A stretch of DNA of 29,768 nt, from NCBI GenBank assembly GCA_016721905.1, contig JADKHH010000018.1, positions 1 through 29,768 of the forward strand, in the 5' to 3' direction. The stretch is from Candidatus Opimibacter skivensis (GTDB lineage: Bacteria > Bacteroidota > Bacteroidia > Chitinophagales > Saprospiraceae). The notes below the pieces were generated by a model. That model was not told the DNA's origin. It saw only the letters and a program-made list of their open reading frames with translations, and did no database searches. Shown in pieces: positions 7,075 through 16,679 of the stretch (positions are counted from its first letter, which is position 1; every line of letters begins with the position of its first letter). A program made the translations under genes and the position numbers.

Positions 7075-8082
7075 ATGAAAAATCGCTTCCTGATCTTATT
7101 GGGAATGTTTCCGTTCCATATCTTTTCGCAGGAAACCCATATCCGTGAAGTTCTTGACGGTGTCATCCAGGTTGCCCAAACTAAATCACTATACCGTGAA
7201 AAGGTCAACTGGGAGGTAGTGACAGATAGCATGTATCAACTTTCTTCCGACGCTAAGGACATACCAGCATTAGCACCTGCATTTAATTACCTCCTTGAAG
7301 TGTTGCAGGATGAGCATGGACGTATTTTTTACAACCATCAGCCCATCGCCTATTACTATAGTGGCGAATTAAAGGAACATCAAAAAGCCTTTGACATGGA
7401 TATATACCAGCAAGTGCAAAGCGGCGCAATATATCCGTTCAGGGCAGAGCTGATCGATGCGCGGATTGGTTATGTCCGAATCGTAGGACTCGGCATGGGT
7501 GATAACGAAGAGATGGCCAGGAATATACAGGATGAAGTATGCCGTCTCAGGAATGCCGGGGCAGACCGATGGATTATTGACCTGCGCTACAATGGGGGTG
7601 GGAACATGAACCCAATGGTAGAAGGTCTCGCTGCTATTATTGGAGATGGTCCTTCAGGTGGAGCGGCGGGCGTTTTACCTGCAGACGATGTAACCTGGGA
7701 AATAATAAACGGTGACTTTTATAATCACGGGTATTCGATCCGATTACCAAACACCTGCAGTTATGATTCGCTTCCGAAAGTTGCAGTATTAACCAGTCTG
7801 TATACGGCCAGTTCCGGAGAAGCTGTAGCTGTGGTCTTTAAGGGCAGGGCGCGGACCAGGTTTTTTGGAGGGAATACCCTTGGCATGGTCACCGGAACTA
7901 ACTGGGAGGTCATCAATGATCAACTGGCTATATCCATCAGTGTCAATTATTACCGGGACCGCAAGGGAAAAGTGTATCAGAAGTATGTCGATGTGGATGA
8001 GGAGATAACGTATCCATTTGATCCCCAGACCTTGATGGACCCTTGTGTACAGCAGTCCGTCTCCTGGCTCCTGCAGGATTGA
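7075..8082 (+). CDS. S41-family peptidase (C-terminal-processing-like), exported
   Basis: 335 residues with a signal peptide (residues 1-18, MKNRFLILLGMFPFHIFS). The N-terminal helical region is followed by the S41 core: IGYVRIVGLG (about 131-140), then RWIIDLRYNGGGNMNPM (165-181), then LTSLYTASSGEAVAVVFKG (239-257) with catalytic Ser246 in TAS-SGE, and FFGGNTLGMVTGTNW (263-277). The Lys about 25 residues after the Ser in CtpA/Tsp is Met271 here, so this belongs to the S41 subset with a different or absent general base. No PDZ domain is evident. Probably a periplasmic or surface peptidase; substrate unknown. The preceding gene ends 33 bases upstream on the same strand. Confidence 0.85.
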   Translation: MKNRFLILLGMFPFHIFSQETHIREVLDGVIQVAQTKSLYREKVNWEVVTDSMYQLSSDAKDIPALAPAFNYLLEVLQDEHGRIFYNHQPIAYYYSGELKEHQKAFDMDIYQQVQSGAIYPFRAELIDARIGYVRIVGLGMGDNEEMARNIQDEVCRLRNAGADRWIIDLRYNGGGNMNPMVEGLAAIIGDGPSGGAAGVLPADDVTWEIINGDFYNHGYSIRLPNTCSYDSLPKVAVLTSLYTASSGEAVAVVFKGRARTRFFGGNTLGMVTGTNWEVINDQLAISISVNYYRDRKGKVYQKYVDVDEEITYPFDPQTLMDPCVQQSVSWLLQD

Positions 8083-8244
8083 TTTCTTTCGGACGATTTC
8101 TGCTGAACAGACAGCCAGCCGTCATTTAGCAGATATCTTTTTCATTCCCGGCATGCGTTATTCAGGCATATTTCATCCGAAATTGTAGTTTCGCCGTCTC
8201 AATTGCAAAAGAACATTACCCTTCACCGCATGTTTAGACTCATT

Positions 8245-10042
8245 ATGATCAAGCACCGTTATACCTCCTTCGCCTCAGCCTTCGCCTCAGCCTTCGCCTT
8301 AGCCTTTTTCTTTTCGCTCACCGCGTCTGCACAGAACGGCGAGGAATGGAAACAAAAAGTGGCTCCTTCATTATTGGAGCAAACAAGATCAGGTGAGTCA
8401 GTCGCCTTTTTAATCTTGCTGACCAACCAGGCCGATGTCAGTGATGCCTATCAGCTTCGAACAAAGGAGAGCAAGGGAACCTACGTCTTTAATGCTTTGC
8501 AACAAACCGCCCACCAGACTCAACGAAGCCTTAAAGGTTTCCTGGATGCACAACAGGTCACCTATCAATCGCTCTATGTAGTCAACGCCATCCGTGCAGA
8601 AGGCACTTTGTCATTAATTCAATCTCTCGCTTCCAGGCCAGATGTTGACCGACTGATGGTAGAATCAGTAGTCACACTCCCCACACCTGTTGAACAGGAA
8701 GCCACGCAAAGTAATGGGAGGTCTGCAGTAGAGTGGGGTATCGACATGATCAATGCTAACGATGTGTGGGCGCTGGGTTATACCGGTCAGGGAACTACCG
8801 TCGGTGGTGCAGACACAGGCTATGAATGGGATCATCCTGCACTCAAGCAGAAGTATCGCGGCTATAAAGCGACACTCGATACCTTCGATCACAATTACAA
8901 TTGGCACGATGCGATCCATGTACCTGATACGCATCATATTGATGTGGGCAATCCATGCGGCATGGACTCACAGGAGCCTTGTGATGATCAGGGACATGGT
9001 ACACATACGATGGGCACCATGATCGGTAGTGAAGGCGACAATCAGATCGGTGTTGCTCCCGATGCGCAATGGTGTGCATGCCGCAACATGGAACGTGGTT
9101 ATGGTACCCCATTCACCTACATCGAATGTTTTGAGTGGTTCCTTGCCCCTACGGATCTCAACAATGAAAATCCGGATCCGTCAAAGGCACCACATGTGAT
9201 TAACAATTCATGGGGCTGTCCACCTACAGAGGGATGTAATCCCGACAATTTTGAACTCATGAACATCGTCGTCAACAATCTGCGTGCTGCAGGTATTGTC
9301 GTCGTTGTGTCTGCAGGTAATGATGGGAGTGGTTGTGGCAGCGTATATACACCTGCAGCCATTTATGAAGGCAGCTTCAGCATTGGGGCCACCAGATCAA
9401 ATGATACCATCGCAGGATTCAGTAGCAGAGGACCAGTGTGGTCAGACGGGAGTAACCGCCTAAAGCCAAATGTATGTGCGCCCGGTACAGGCGTGCGTTC
9501 TTCTGTGCCAGGTGGAGGATATGATTATTCATCCGGCACCAGTATGGCCGGGCCTCACGTCGCAGGTCTCGTTGCGTTGATGATTTCCGCCAATCCGGCC
9601 CTGGCTGGTCAGGTGGATCTCATTGAAGATATCATCGAGAGCACAGCAGTCCCCAAGACCACAGATGAGCAGTGTGGTGACATACCCGGCTCACAGGTAC
9701 CAAACAATACATACGGATTTGGCAGAGTAGATGCGTTGGCCGCAGTTGAAGCTGCAATTGCACTTATTGAGACCAGTGTCGAAGATGAAAATCTAGCGTC
9801 CGGAATCAAGACATATCCTAATCCTGTCACTAATCAGTTGTTTGTCGATATCCATCAAGCCGCAGGCACTCGTTGCCTTTGAGCTTTTTGACATGCAGGG
9901 CCGACGCTTATTTCATGAGCAATGGAATGCCTCAGGAGAATCCATCCACAGTATTGACGTTTCACTTTTATCTACCGGATTTTATTTTTATCAGGTCAGC
10001 AATGGAGATAAATTCCTGCAAGGAAAGTTGGTGAAGAGTTAG
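8245..10042 (+). CDS. Secreted subtilisin-like S8 peptidase with T9SS sorting tail, frameshifted near the C-terminus
   Basis: The frame opens at TTG 8203; ATG 8245 (or 8230) is a better start because it puts the signal peptide (ending TASAQ) at the N-terminus. Numbering from 8203, the catalytic triad is Asp204 in GGADTGYEWDHP, His265 in DDQGHGTHTMG and Ser447 in SGTSMAGPHVAGL, with the oxyanion Asn in NNSWG (about 334-338). An I9-like propeptide region (65-160) precedes the S8 domain. After residue 535 the sorting-tail start TYPNPVTNQLFVDI appears. A shift near 9865 then moves frame, and the rest follows as AFELFDMQGRRLF and STGFYFYQVSNG, ending KLVKS at 10042. This is a standard type A T9SS C-terminal domain, so the protein should be secreted to the cell surface. 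One base indel separates the two parts. Confidence 0.88.
8267..8302 (+). repeat. 12-base tandem repeat inside the subtilase signal peptide
   Basis: Three head-to-tail copies of CCTTCGCCTCAG (8267-8278, 8279-8290, then CCTTCGCCTTAG at 8291-8302) encode the FASA-FASA-FALA hydrophobic core of the signal peptide. Nearly the same units occur, reverse-complemented, in the spacer after the GAPDH gene (about 25468-25500). Confidence 0.85.
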
Positions 10043-10200
10043 CAGTTAGAAGTGAGCAGTTAGCAGTTAGAAGTTTATAGTTAGAAGTTGACTTTCATTT
10101 TCGAGCTACCAGCTACCAGCTTCCAGAGTATCTGCCCGCTCGTTCAAGTCTCAGACTTGAATGCAATATGCTTTGCGTCTCCAGACGCTAGAGTCAAATC
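10038..10200. repeat. Dispersed spacer element, copy A, with GTTAGCAGTTAGAAGT tandem repeats
   Basis: The spacer begins with three imperfect copies of GTTAGCAGTTAGAAGT (10038-10091). At 10104-10133 comes the module AGCTACCAGC...TTCCAGAGTATCT shared with copies B and C. Two hairpins follow: TTCAAGTCT-C-AGACTTGAA (10143-10161, 9-base perfect arms) and GCGTCT-CC-AGACGC (10175-10188). It lies between the convergent subtilase and kinase genes, so a bidirectional terminator role is possible. Confidence 0.8.
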
Positions 10201-10247
10201 ATCTTCTTTGCTGATTCTCCTTGCCCCTTGCTCCTTGCCCACTGCTT

Positions 10248-12500
10248 TTAAGCAGCTTTCCTATACTCCCTGATCGTCAGCATCACCTCCGTCCCATTCC
10301 TTGACATTGTAGTAATGTCCGCTTCTAACTTCTGACTAAGCGATTGTATCAGTTTACTGCCGAAACCCTCCTGACTCGCAACCGAAGTAAAACCAGTACC
10401 ATCATCGCGGACCTTGAGAATCAGATTGCCTGAGTCTTCATAGAGCGCCACAAATAAGTTGCCTGAGGTGGTGCCGGGGAAAGCATGCTTCAATGCATTA
10501 CTGATGAGTTCGTTTGTGATGAGTCCGAGAGGTACCACGGTATCCACATCCAGATTTATTTCCGAAATATCCTTGTGGAGCGAAATGCGCTCAGATGAAA
10601 TATTGTAGGTATCAAAAAGTCCCTGGATGAGGCTGTCAAAATATTCCTTCATGTTGACACCTGTGAGATTGTCTTCTTTATATAGATTCTGATGGAGTAG
10701 TGCCATGGATTGCACGCGGCTGCGACCTTCTGCGATAGCCTGTATGGCGGCATCATCCTTGATATAGCCGGATTGCAATTTCAACAAGCTGGAGATCACC
10801 TGCAGATTATTCTTTACCCGATGATGGATTTCACGCAGCAGTATATTTTTTTCTTCAATGGCTTTGGAGATAATCACATTCGACGCTTTTACCTGTTTGT
10901 ACAGGCGCCATACCATAGCCAGAAGAATGAAAGCGACCAGGAGTCCGGCAATGAGGATCATGAGATTTCGTTTTTGGGCTTTAAGGCTTGCAGCAGCTGC
11001 TTCATTCTCTGTGTCAAGCCGGGCTATGGTTTCATCCTGCAATGATTTTTGGTAGCTGGCTTCTATGTCGAAGAGGGCGAGTTGCTGTCCTGAACGATAT
11101 AATGAGTCATTGATCGCAACAAACGTTTCATGCGCGGCAAGGCTTTGAGCCGCTTGCCCGGTGGTCTTATAGAAAAGATACAAATGGTATAGACTCTCCC
11201 GCAACCATCGTACATTTTTGTTTTTTTCTGCAAGCTGATGAGCTTCCTGGAGATTAGACAATGCTGCGCCGGGCTGAGGGCCTGACATTCCCGCTAGGCC
11301 CCGGGTTGTGGTCAGGAGGTATTCGATTTCTTCTTGTGGCTCGGTATCGATTGCTTCAGCTTTTGTCAACCACTGATGCGCGCGTTCTACGTCGTGTGTG
11401 TAGACATGCAGTATGGCAAGGTAGAAGGCTTGTCGTTTTGGATCAATCTTGCTTGTTCCTTCCTTGAAATAGTCGAATGCTTTTTCATATTCAGTTGCAG
11501 CCTCAGCATATTTTTCATTGACCATCAGCGCACGGGCATAAGCACTGGCGACCCGGCCATTCCGCAGTTTGGTGTATTGATGCTTATCACATCGGGCGAT
11601 GGCTTTCAGCGCGTATTCGAGCGTTTTTTCCTTGTTGACCAGGTCAGCATACAGGGCAGACAAGCTGATTAGATTTTCAATCTTGCGGACATCATAGATC
11701 GTCGTATCAGGTATAGTCTGATCCGCCAGTACAAGCATTTCTCCTGCCTGTTTTATCTCTCCTTTAGTGATCAGATACATCGCATAGCTGCGATAGGCAC
11801 TGGCCAGCATGCCGGAATCCGCTTTTTGTATCCAGGCGGTCGCCTGCAGAAAGTACGGATTTTCTTTTCCCAGCATGGGTTGTATCCCATCAATATATTT
11901 TTCAAGGAAGTAAGTGCATGAATCTTTCTGTAGCGTTCGATAGTATTCACCCTGGTGATAAGCCGTCCGCAATTCAAGGTATGGATGACCCCGGCTTACA
12001 CGATTCATGGCTGATATAAGGTTGGCCTTCTCCGCTACATTTTTAGAGAACAACTCGAGACCCATTTTATTTTCAAGAAAAGCAAATTGAACCCTGGGTT
12101 CATTCCAGGTATCGGCCAGGTTCATTCCAAGATCCTGCATAGCGATATACAATGCTCGTTGTGCTATAAAATCGCCTCCTTTATTGAAAAGAAAACGAAG
12201 CACAGCCTGTTGGTGCGGCAATTTCAGATGCTGCGCGCTGATCCAATGCAGCAGCGTATTCGATTGCGTAGTATCCATGGTCGCCTTACAAGCAACAGCC
12301 AGGAGAGCTACTTGTAAGAGTTGATCTTCATCCGGAGTATCAGCATCGGTGGTAATAGGGATGATTGATGTTGAATAGGAGGCAATGAAAGCCTCAGCAC
12401 CCTCTGTCTTAAGCCGTGATAGCAACGTATCAGGAGGAATGGATTGGGTCCATAATTCAGTGGATAAACTGAAAAAGAATAAAAGTGAAACGAGCTTCAT
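10248..12500 (-). CDS. TPR sensor histidine kinase, HisKA_2 family
   Basis: The frame extends to GTG 12551, but ATG at 12500 (MKLVSLLFFFSLSTELWTQ) places a signal peptide first and is preferred. Numbered from 12551: periplasmic TPR-like helices about 180-500, a coiled stretch, one membrane segment (529-548, NLMILIAGLLVAFILLAMVW), then the HisKA_2 dimerisation domain with the phosphoacceptor in REIHHRVKNNLQVISSLL (573-590). The HATPase domain has N-box LITNELISNALKHAF (677-691), RDDGTGF (715-721) and the GFGSKLI box. This domain order is common among Bacteroidota sensor kinases. The signal is unknown. Its likely partner is the REC-LuxR regulator at 16077-16679, whose REC domain is of the type that accompanies HisKA_2 kinases. 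Confidence 0.9.
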   Translation of the reverse strand: MKLVSLLFFFSLSTELWTQSIPPDTLLSRLKTEGAEAFIASYSTSIIPITTDADTPDEDQLLQVALLAVACKATMDTTQSNTLLHWISAQHLKLPHQQAVLRFLFNKGGDFIAQRALYIAMQDLGMNLADTWNEPRVQFAFLENKMGLELFSKNVAEKANLISAMNRVSRGHPYLELRTAYHQGEYYRTLQKDSCTYFLEKYIDGIQPMLGKENPYFLQATAWIQKADSGMLASAYRSYAMYLITKGEIKQAGEMLVLADQTIPDTTIYDVRKIENLISLSALYADLVNKEKTLEYALKAIARCDKHQYTKLRNGRVASAYARALMVNEKYAEAATEYEKAFDYFKEGTSKIDPKRQAFYLAILHVYTHDVERAHQWLTKAEAIDTEPQEEIEYLLTTTRGLAGMSGPQPGAALSNLQEAHQLAEKNKNVRWLRESLYHLYLFYKTTGQAAQSLAAHETFVAINDSLYRSGQQLALFDIEASYQKSLQDETIARLDTENEAAAASLKAQKRNLMILIAGLLVAFILLAMVWRLYKQVKASNVIISKAIEEKNILLREIHHRVKNNLQVISSLLKLQSGYIKDDAAIQAIAEGRSRVQSMALLHQNLYKEDNLTGVNMKEYFDSLIQGLFDTYNISSERISLHKDISEINLDVDTVVPLGLITNELISNALKHAFPGTTSGNLFVALYEDSGNLILKVRDDGTGFTSVASQEGFGSKLIQSLSQKLEADITTMSRNGTEVMLTIREYRKAA

Positions 12501-12551
12501 ATACATGGATTCGTGTATAAAGCTAAGGGTTATTTGGCGCGCTCGTTTCAC

Positions 12552-12880
12552 TTAAAATGTTCGTCGAGAAGCTGATCTAGGTATTCAAGCGTATAAAGAT
12601 CCATGATGGTTGGTTGATGCGGCTCTTGTGGCCGGGTGGGTAAAGGGTTTGCACGGGTGGTGAGATGTATGATCCTGGCATCAGGCCGTGAGGAATGGGC
12701 TCCATTTTCCATATCAGATACGATTATTGAGTAGTGCATGTTTTGATGCACCAAAGTAAACATGCTCTTTTTGTCCTGTCACCACCCCTTTGGGTGATGC
12801 CGGAGGGGCGTCATGATCTCACCCAAAGGTGTGATGTACAGAGACATGACAAATAGTCTCTTTGCAGCAAATCCGTTTAT
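12552..12880. promoter_or_regulatory. Divergent spacer between kinase and repeat protein, with inverted repeats
   Basis: The spacer separates the divergently transcribed kinase and the S74 repeat protein. It holds a 15-base inverted repeat with 13 matches (12783-12797 and 12819-12833; CACCCCTTTGGGTGA against TCACCCAAAGGTGTG). A second, perfect 6-base pair follows, AGAGAC (12840-12845) and GTCTCT (12856-12861), ending 19 bases before the ATG at 12881. Such repeats in a divergent promoter region are candidates for operators or leader hairpins. No clear TAnnTTTG element was found. A weak minus-strand ORF in the kinase-proximal part is treated as unsupported. Confidence 0.45.
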
Positions 12881-15801
12881 ATGCAATTCGTCTTTATTTC
12901 CAGAACGATTTTAGTAATGCTGCTATGGTCAGTAATGACCATTTTTCTTTCGGCCCAACCTCAGATTCGGGTTACTTCCAAAGGACAGATTGAGCATGTC
13001 AATACAGGCAGTTCTGTATTTATCGGTCAGGATGCGGGAGATGCTGATGATATGAGTGCGAACAACAACGTATTTATCGGTTATCAGTCAGGCAAGGCCA
13101 ATACTACTGGTGGCCAGCTTTGCGCAGTTGGATATGGCTCGTTGTTTTCCAATACCTCCGGTGTTCAGAATAGTGCTTTTGGTTTCCAGGCTTTGAAGTT
13201 GAATACGACTGGAATAAATAATACGGCTATGGGATTTTTGAGTCAGGAAATGAACACAGGTTCCGCCAATACATCCTATGGGAGTGAGGCACTGAGATAT
13301 AATACAGCAGGTGATGCGAACACGGCAATAGGCAGAAGCGCCATGGCTTTAAATACCACAGGGGACTATAATGTATCAATTGGAGATGAAAGTATGGTGG
13401 CCAACACGTCAGGTACAGGAAATGTAGCGGTAGGCCATTCTGCACTCGTTTCAAACACCACAGGAACCCATAACATAGCGGTGGGAAGATCGGCATTGAA
13501 TAACAATACAACTGTTGATAAATTAGTTGCGGTTGGATATTACGCCTTGGGCTCTAATACCACTGGTATTGAAAATTCCGCCTTTGGGTGGAAAAGTCTT
13601 TTTGCCAACACTACCGGCAAGCAGAATACGGCCATCGGCTATAATTCGCTTGCGGAAAATACCATAGCACATTTTAATACAGCGGTGGGGAGTGAAGCCC
13701 TTGCTAATAATACTATCGGTCAGCGCAATGTGGCTGTCGGAGACAGTGCATTATTTTACAACATCAACGGCAATGGCAATACCAGCATTGGTTCCCAAAC
13801 ACTTGTCAATAATACGACCGGAAATGGAAACACCGCAATTGGTAGCAAGGCCATGGGAGACAATACGACAGGCGTTGGAAATACAGCACTTGGGAATAGT
13901 GCCCTGGCCTTTAACGAAACAGGTAACTGGAATGTCGCCGTAGGTATGGAAAGTCTAATACAGAATACGTCAGGAACACAAAACGCAGCATTTGGATATA
14001 ATGCCTTAAGTCAAAATACCACCGGACATTTTAACACGGCCGTTGGAAATCTCGCACTTAACAATTGCGCCACGGTCAATGGATTATCAGCTTTTGGCTA
14101 TGGATCCCTAACATCAAATACTACAGGATTGTATAACGCAGCCTATGGATACCAAAGCCTCCAGTACAATACCACCGGCAAACTGAACACGGCGATCGGA
14201 TATAATTCACTTTCAGACAACACTATAGCCCATTGGAATACAGCTGTCGGCAGTGAAGCTCTTGCTAAAAATACCATTGGTCAACGAAATGTAGCAGTAG
14301 GAGATAGTGCCTTGTTTTATAACATAAATGGCGATGGTAATACCAGTATTGGTTCACAATCGCTAGTTAAGAATACAACCGGTAATGGTAATACGGCCAT
14401 CGGAAGCCAGGCCATGGGAGATAATACGACAGGGGTTGGTAACACATGCCTGGGGGCTATTGTGTTGCAACGCAATACGACAGGCACCTACAATCTAAGT
14501 GTTGGACACTCTAACATGGTGTTTAATACCACAGGTAGTCATAATGTCGCATTGGGACCTATGGGTCCCTGCATGACAACATCGTTGGAAGTGAAAACGT
14601 AGCTATTGGTCGAAGCGCATTATTCAATAACCTGACTTCAGGATTGACAGCATGCGGCACATATGCCTTGTTTGGCAATACCAGCGGCACCCAAAATGCA
14701 GCATTCGGTTACAGCGCGCTAAAATCAAACACAACCGGAAGCAATAATACAGCCATAGGTCAAAATGCCCTGGAGAACAACACCACTGGATATGGAAATA
14801 CAGCATCCGGTCATAAGAGTGCCCACCTGACAACCTCAGGCTTCATGAATGTATCTGTAGGGGATAGTTCCCTCTACACGAATGCAACCGGCGATCAAAA
14901 TATTGCTATCGGAGCGAAAGCATTACAATCAAATGTCTCTGGAAACAGAAATACGGCAGTTGGGTATGATTCAGGGTCTGCGAATCTGGGAAGTGGAAAT
15001 ATCTTTTTAGGTTACCAGTCCGGCAAGAATGAAACGGGTTCCAACAAACTCTATATCGAAAATTCCAATAGCACGACACCACTCATCTATGGCGATTTTG
15101 ATACAGAGCGCATAGGTATTGGTATCTCGACCCCGGAAGATGCCTTATCCATACGTTCGACCGCCACTGACAATGCCCTGAGAGTGCAGGTAGGGACCGC
15201 CACCAAGATGCGCATCTTCAACAATGGAAGCATTTCATTTGGTACCAATAACACAGGTGTTTCAGCCGATGATGTGTATGTACACAATCAATTGGGGCTG
15301 GGAATATCTGCTCCTACTTACAGGCTTGAATTGCCCAATAATGCAGCCAATGATCAGGGCAAAGCGCTCGCGAATGCCTGGAATGTATATTCCGATCAAC
15401 GCGTCAAGAAGGATATACAACCTCTGGTCTATGGCATTGAAACGCTACAGCAATTAAACCCGGTGCAGTACAACCATTGTTCTTCAAGTTTTGAAAATGG
15501 AATCCTGATCATCAAAGATGATGACTTCACACCAGCGATTGGATTTCTTGCCCAGGAAGTTGCACAGGTGGTTGCCGAAGCCGTTTCCATACCCCCTGAT
15601 GAATCCACTGCATTGTGGTCAATGTCCTATGAAAAATTAATTCCTGTGGTGGTCAAGGCCATGCAGGAGCAACAGGATATCATCGAGTCTCAGCAACAAC
15701 AAATAGATCAGTTGCAAAAGCAATATGCTGAGATTTTAACGATGCTGGGCAATATGCAACAAGAGGGAATCACCCGGAATGCACAAGCGCAGAACAAATG
15801 A
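12881..15801 (+). CDS. Giant surface repeat protein (YadA-head-like repeats) with C-terminal S74 chaperone domain, frameshifted once
   Basis: MQFVFISRTILVMLLW...SAQPQ is a signal peptide. From about residue 50 the protein is built of 17-residue repeats of the form NTTGxxNtAvGxxALxx, the pattern of YadA-type trimeric adhesin heads, about 40 units in all. After the repeats comes a linker (KLYIENSNSTTPLIYGDFD), then the S74 intramolecular chaperone domain: VYSDQRVKKDIQPL (the self-cleavage region with SD-x-R-x-K), GIETLQQLNPVQY, FLAQEVAQVV and a terminal coiled coil rich in Gln. The frame breaks at a GGG run (14554-14556); adding one G restores ALGTYGSLHDN and the repeat phase. The product would be a trimeric fibre, self-processed at the S74 site. 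Its role in adhesion is inferred from architecture. The stop overlaps the next ATG as ATGA. Confidence 0.87.
13505..14560 (+). repeat. 561-base higher-order repeat (11 units of 51 bases) within the surface protein
   Basis: Individual units are 51 bases (17 residues). Blocks 11 units apart match much better than neighbours: NTTGKQNTAIGYNSLAEN at 13607 corresponds to NTTGKLNTAIGYNSLSDN at 14168, exactly 561 bases later. The following blocks (NTIGQRNVAVGDSALFYN, NTTGNGNTAIGS, NTTGVGNT) repeat in the same order. A partial third copy starts after 14580 (TACGTYALFGNTSGTQNAAF). Confidence 0.85.
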
Positions 15802-15956
15802 GAATCCTTTTTTTATTCGTCAGTTGTTTGATGAGCACACTCAGTGTTACCGCTCAGGCCATCCTTTGGAATGGAGGGAATGGTAATTGTAATGGGCCTG
15901 CTAACTGGGATTGTGTTTGCGTGCCCAGGTCAGCACCATCCATTCCATGGCCTTGA
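15798..15956 (+). pseudogene. Truncated start of an exported surface protein, coupled to the repeat protein
   Basis: A 52-codon frame begins at ATG 15798, overlapping the previous stop as ATGA, so it would be translationally coupled. It has a clear signal peptide (MRILFLFVSCLMSTLSVTAQ) followed by ILWNGGNGNCNGPANWDCVC and VP. The W-x-GG-x-x-N...PANWD...VP pattern is the typical first segment of large Bacteroidota surface proteins. The frame then stops at 15954 and nothing that follows continues such a protein; the response regulator begins 120 bases later. A deletion of most of a large gene, or a joining error, is the simplest reading. Confidence 0.6.
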
Positions 15957-16076
15957 GGAAGGGGACGGAGTTTGTCCTTCATGCAAGTGGTTTGCTCAGT
16001 ATTGAATAAATTTGAAGGAAACATGCATGACTGGCATGGTCTTGTATCACGTTTCATAACAAACCTAAATGCTCCG

Positions 16077-16679
16077 ATGTCTATCAGTGTGCTCATAGTA
16101 GAAGACGAACCGGTGATCGCGACGGATATCGAGATGACGCTTACAGGCGCAGACTATACAGTGGTCGGTATTGCTTATTCATCCACCAAGGCATTGGATT
16201 TGTTGCATCGATTCCGCCCGGATATCGTACTACTCGATATAGCCATCAAAGGAGATAAGGATGGTATTGATATCGCCGCCATCATCAATGACAAATACAA
16301 GGTTCCTTTTATCTACATCACGTCCTTTGCGGACAGGGAGACCCTGGAGCGTGCAAAGGCTACGTTGCCCTATGGTTATATTGTCAAGCCCTTTAAAGAC
16401 AAGGATATCATCAGTGCGATCGAAATGGCGATCTACCGACATGCCACGGATCACAACAGGCAGTTTCCATCGATCAAGGACATCGCCTCGCTGGTGCCAC
16501 TTACAGCCGGTGAGTATAATGTCATGCAATGCGTCTGGGAAGGAAATACAAATCAACAAGTCACTGAAAAACTAAACATCTCCCTCAATACCGTCAAGAC
16601 CCATCTCAAGAGTATATTTACTAAGCTGGAGGTGGGGTCACGCAGTGCTGCTATCGCCGCGATCAGGAATATGAAATAA
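16077..16679 (+). CDS. Response regulator, REC plus LuxR-type HTH
   Basis: The frame opens at 15972, but the REC domain starts at ATG 16077 (MSISVLIVEDEPVIATDIEM), which is chosen. In the 200-residue protein the acidic pocket is Glu9-Asp10, the phosphoacceptor is Asp54 in PDIVLLDIAIKG, and the conserved Lys is in YGYIVKPF. The block ITSFADRETLERAKATLPYG is typical of REC domains paired with HisKA_2 kinases. The C-terminal LuxR/GerE helix-turn-helix runs from LTAGEYNVMQCVWEG to ISLNTVKTHLKSIFTKLEV. It is a cytosolic transcription factor activated by phosphorylation. The upstream kinase at 10248-12500 is the obvious local partner, though the repeat protein gene lies between them. Confidence 0.92.
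   Translation: MSISVLIVEDEPVIATDIEMTLTGADYTVVGIAYSSTKALDLLHRFRPDIVLLDIAIKGDKDGIDIAAIINDKYKVPFIYITSFADRETLERAKATLPYGYIVKPFKDKDIISAIEMAIYRHATDHNRQFPSIKDIASLVPLTAGEYNVMQCVWEGNTNQQVTEKLNISLNTVKTHLKSIFTKLEVGSRSAAIAAIRNMK

Noticed and set aside
8665..9362. Several 80-90 codon ORFs antisense or out of frame within the subtilase
   Set aside because: They overlap a firmly identified S8 peptidase and have no family features; shadow frames.
12548..12763. 71-codon minus-strand ORF upstream of the kinase, overlapping its longest frame as GTGA
   Set aside because: No recognisable domain or signal, proline-rich composition, and the better kinase start is at 12500; left unannotated but not excluded.
12783..12861. 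Invertible promoter (phase switch) before the repeat protein
   Set aside because: The inverted repeats are only about 20 bases apart and no site-specific recombinase gene is nearby; hairpin or operator is more likely.
13227..13511. 94-codon minus-strand ORF within the repeat protein
   Set aside because: Arises from the 51-base periodicity of the real gene on the other strand.
12881..15000. Regularly spaced 51-base repeats considered as a CRISPR array
   Set aside because: Repeats are degenerate, head-to-tail without unique spacers, and in one coding frame encoding 17-residue units.
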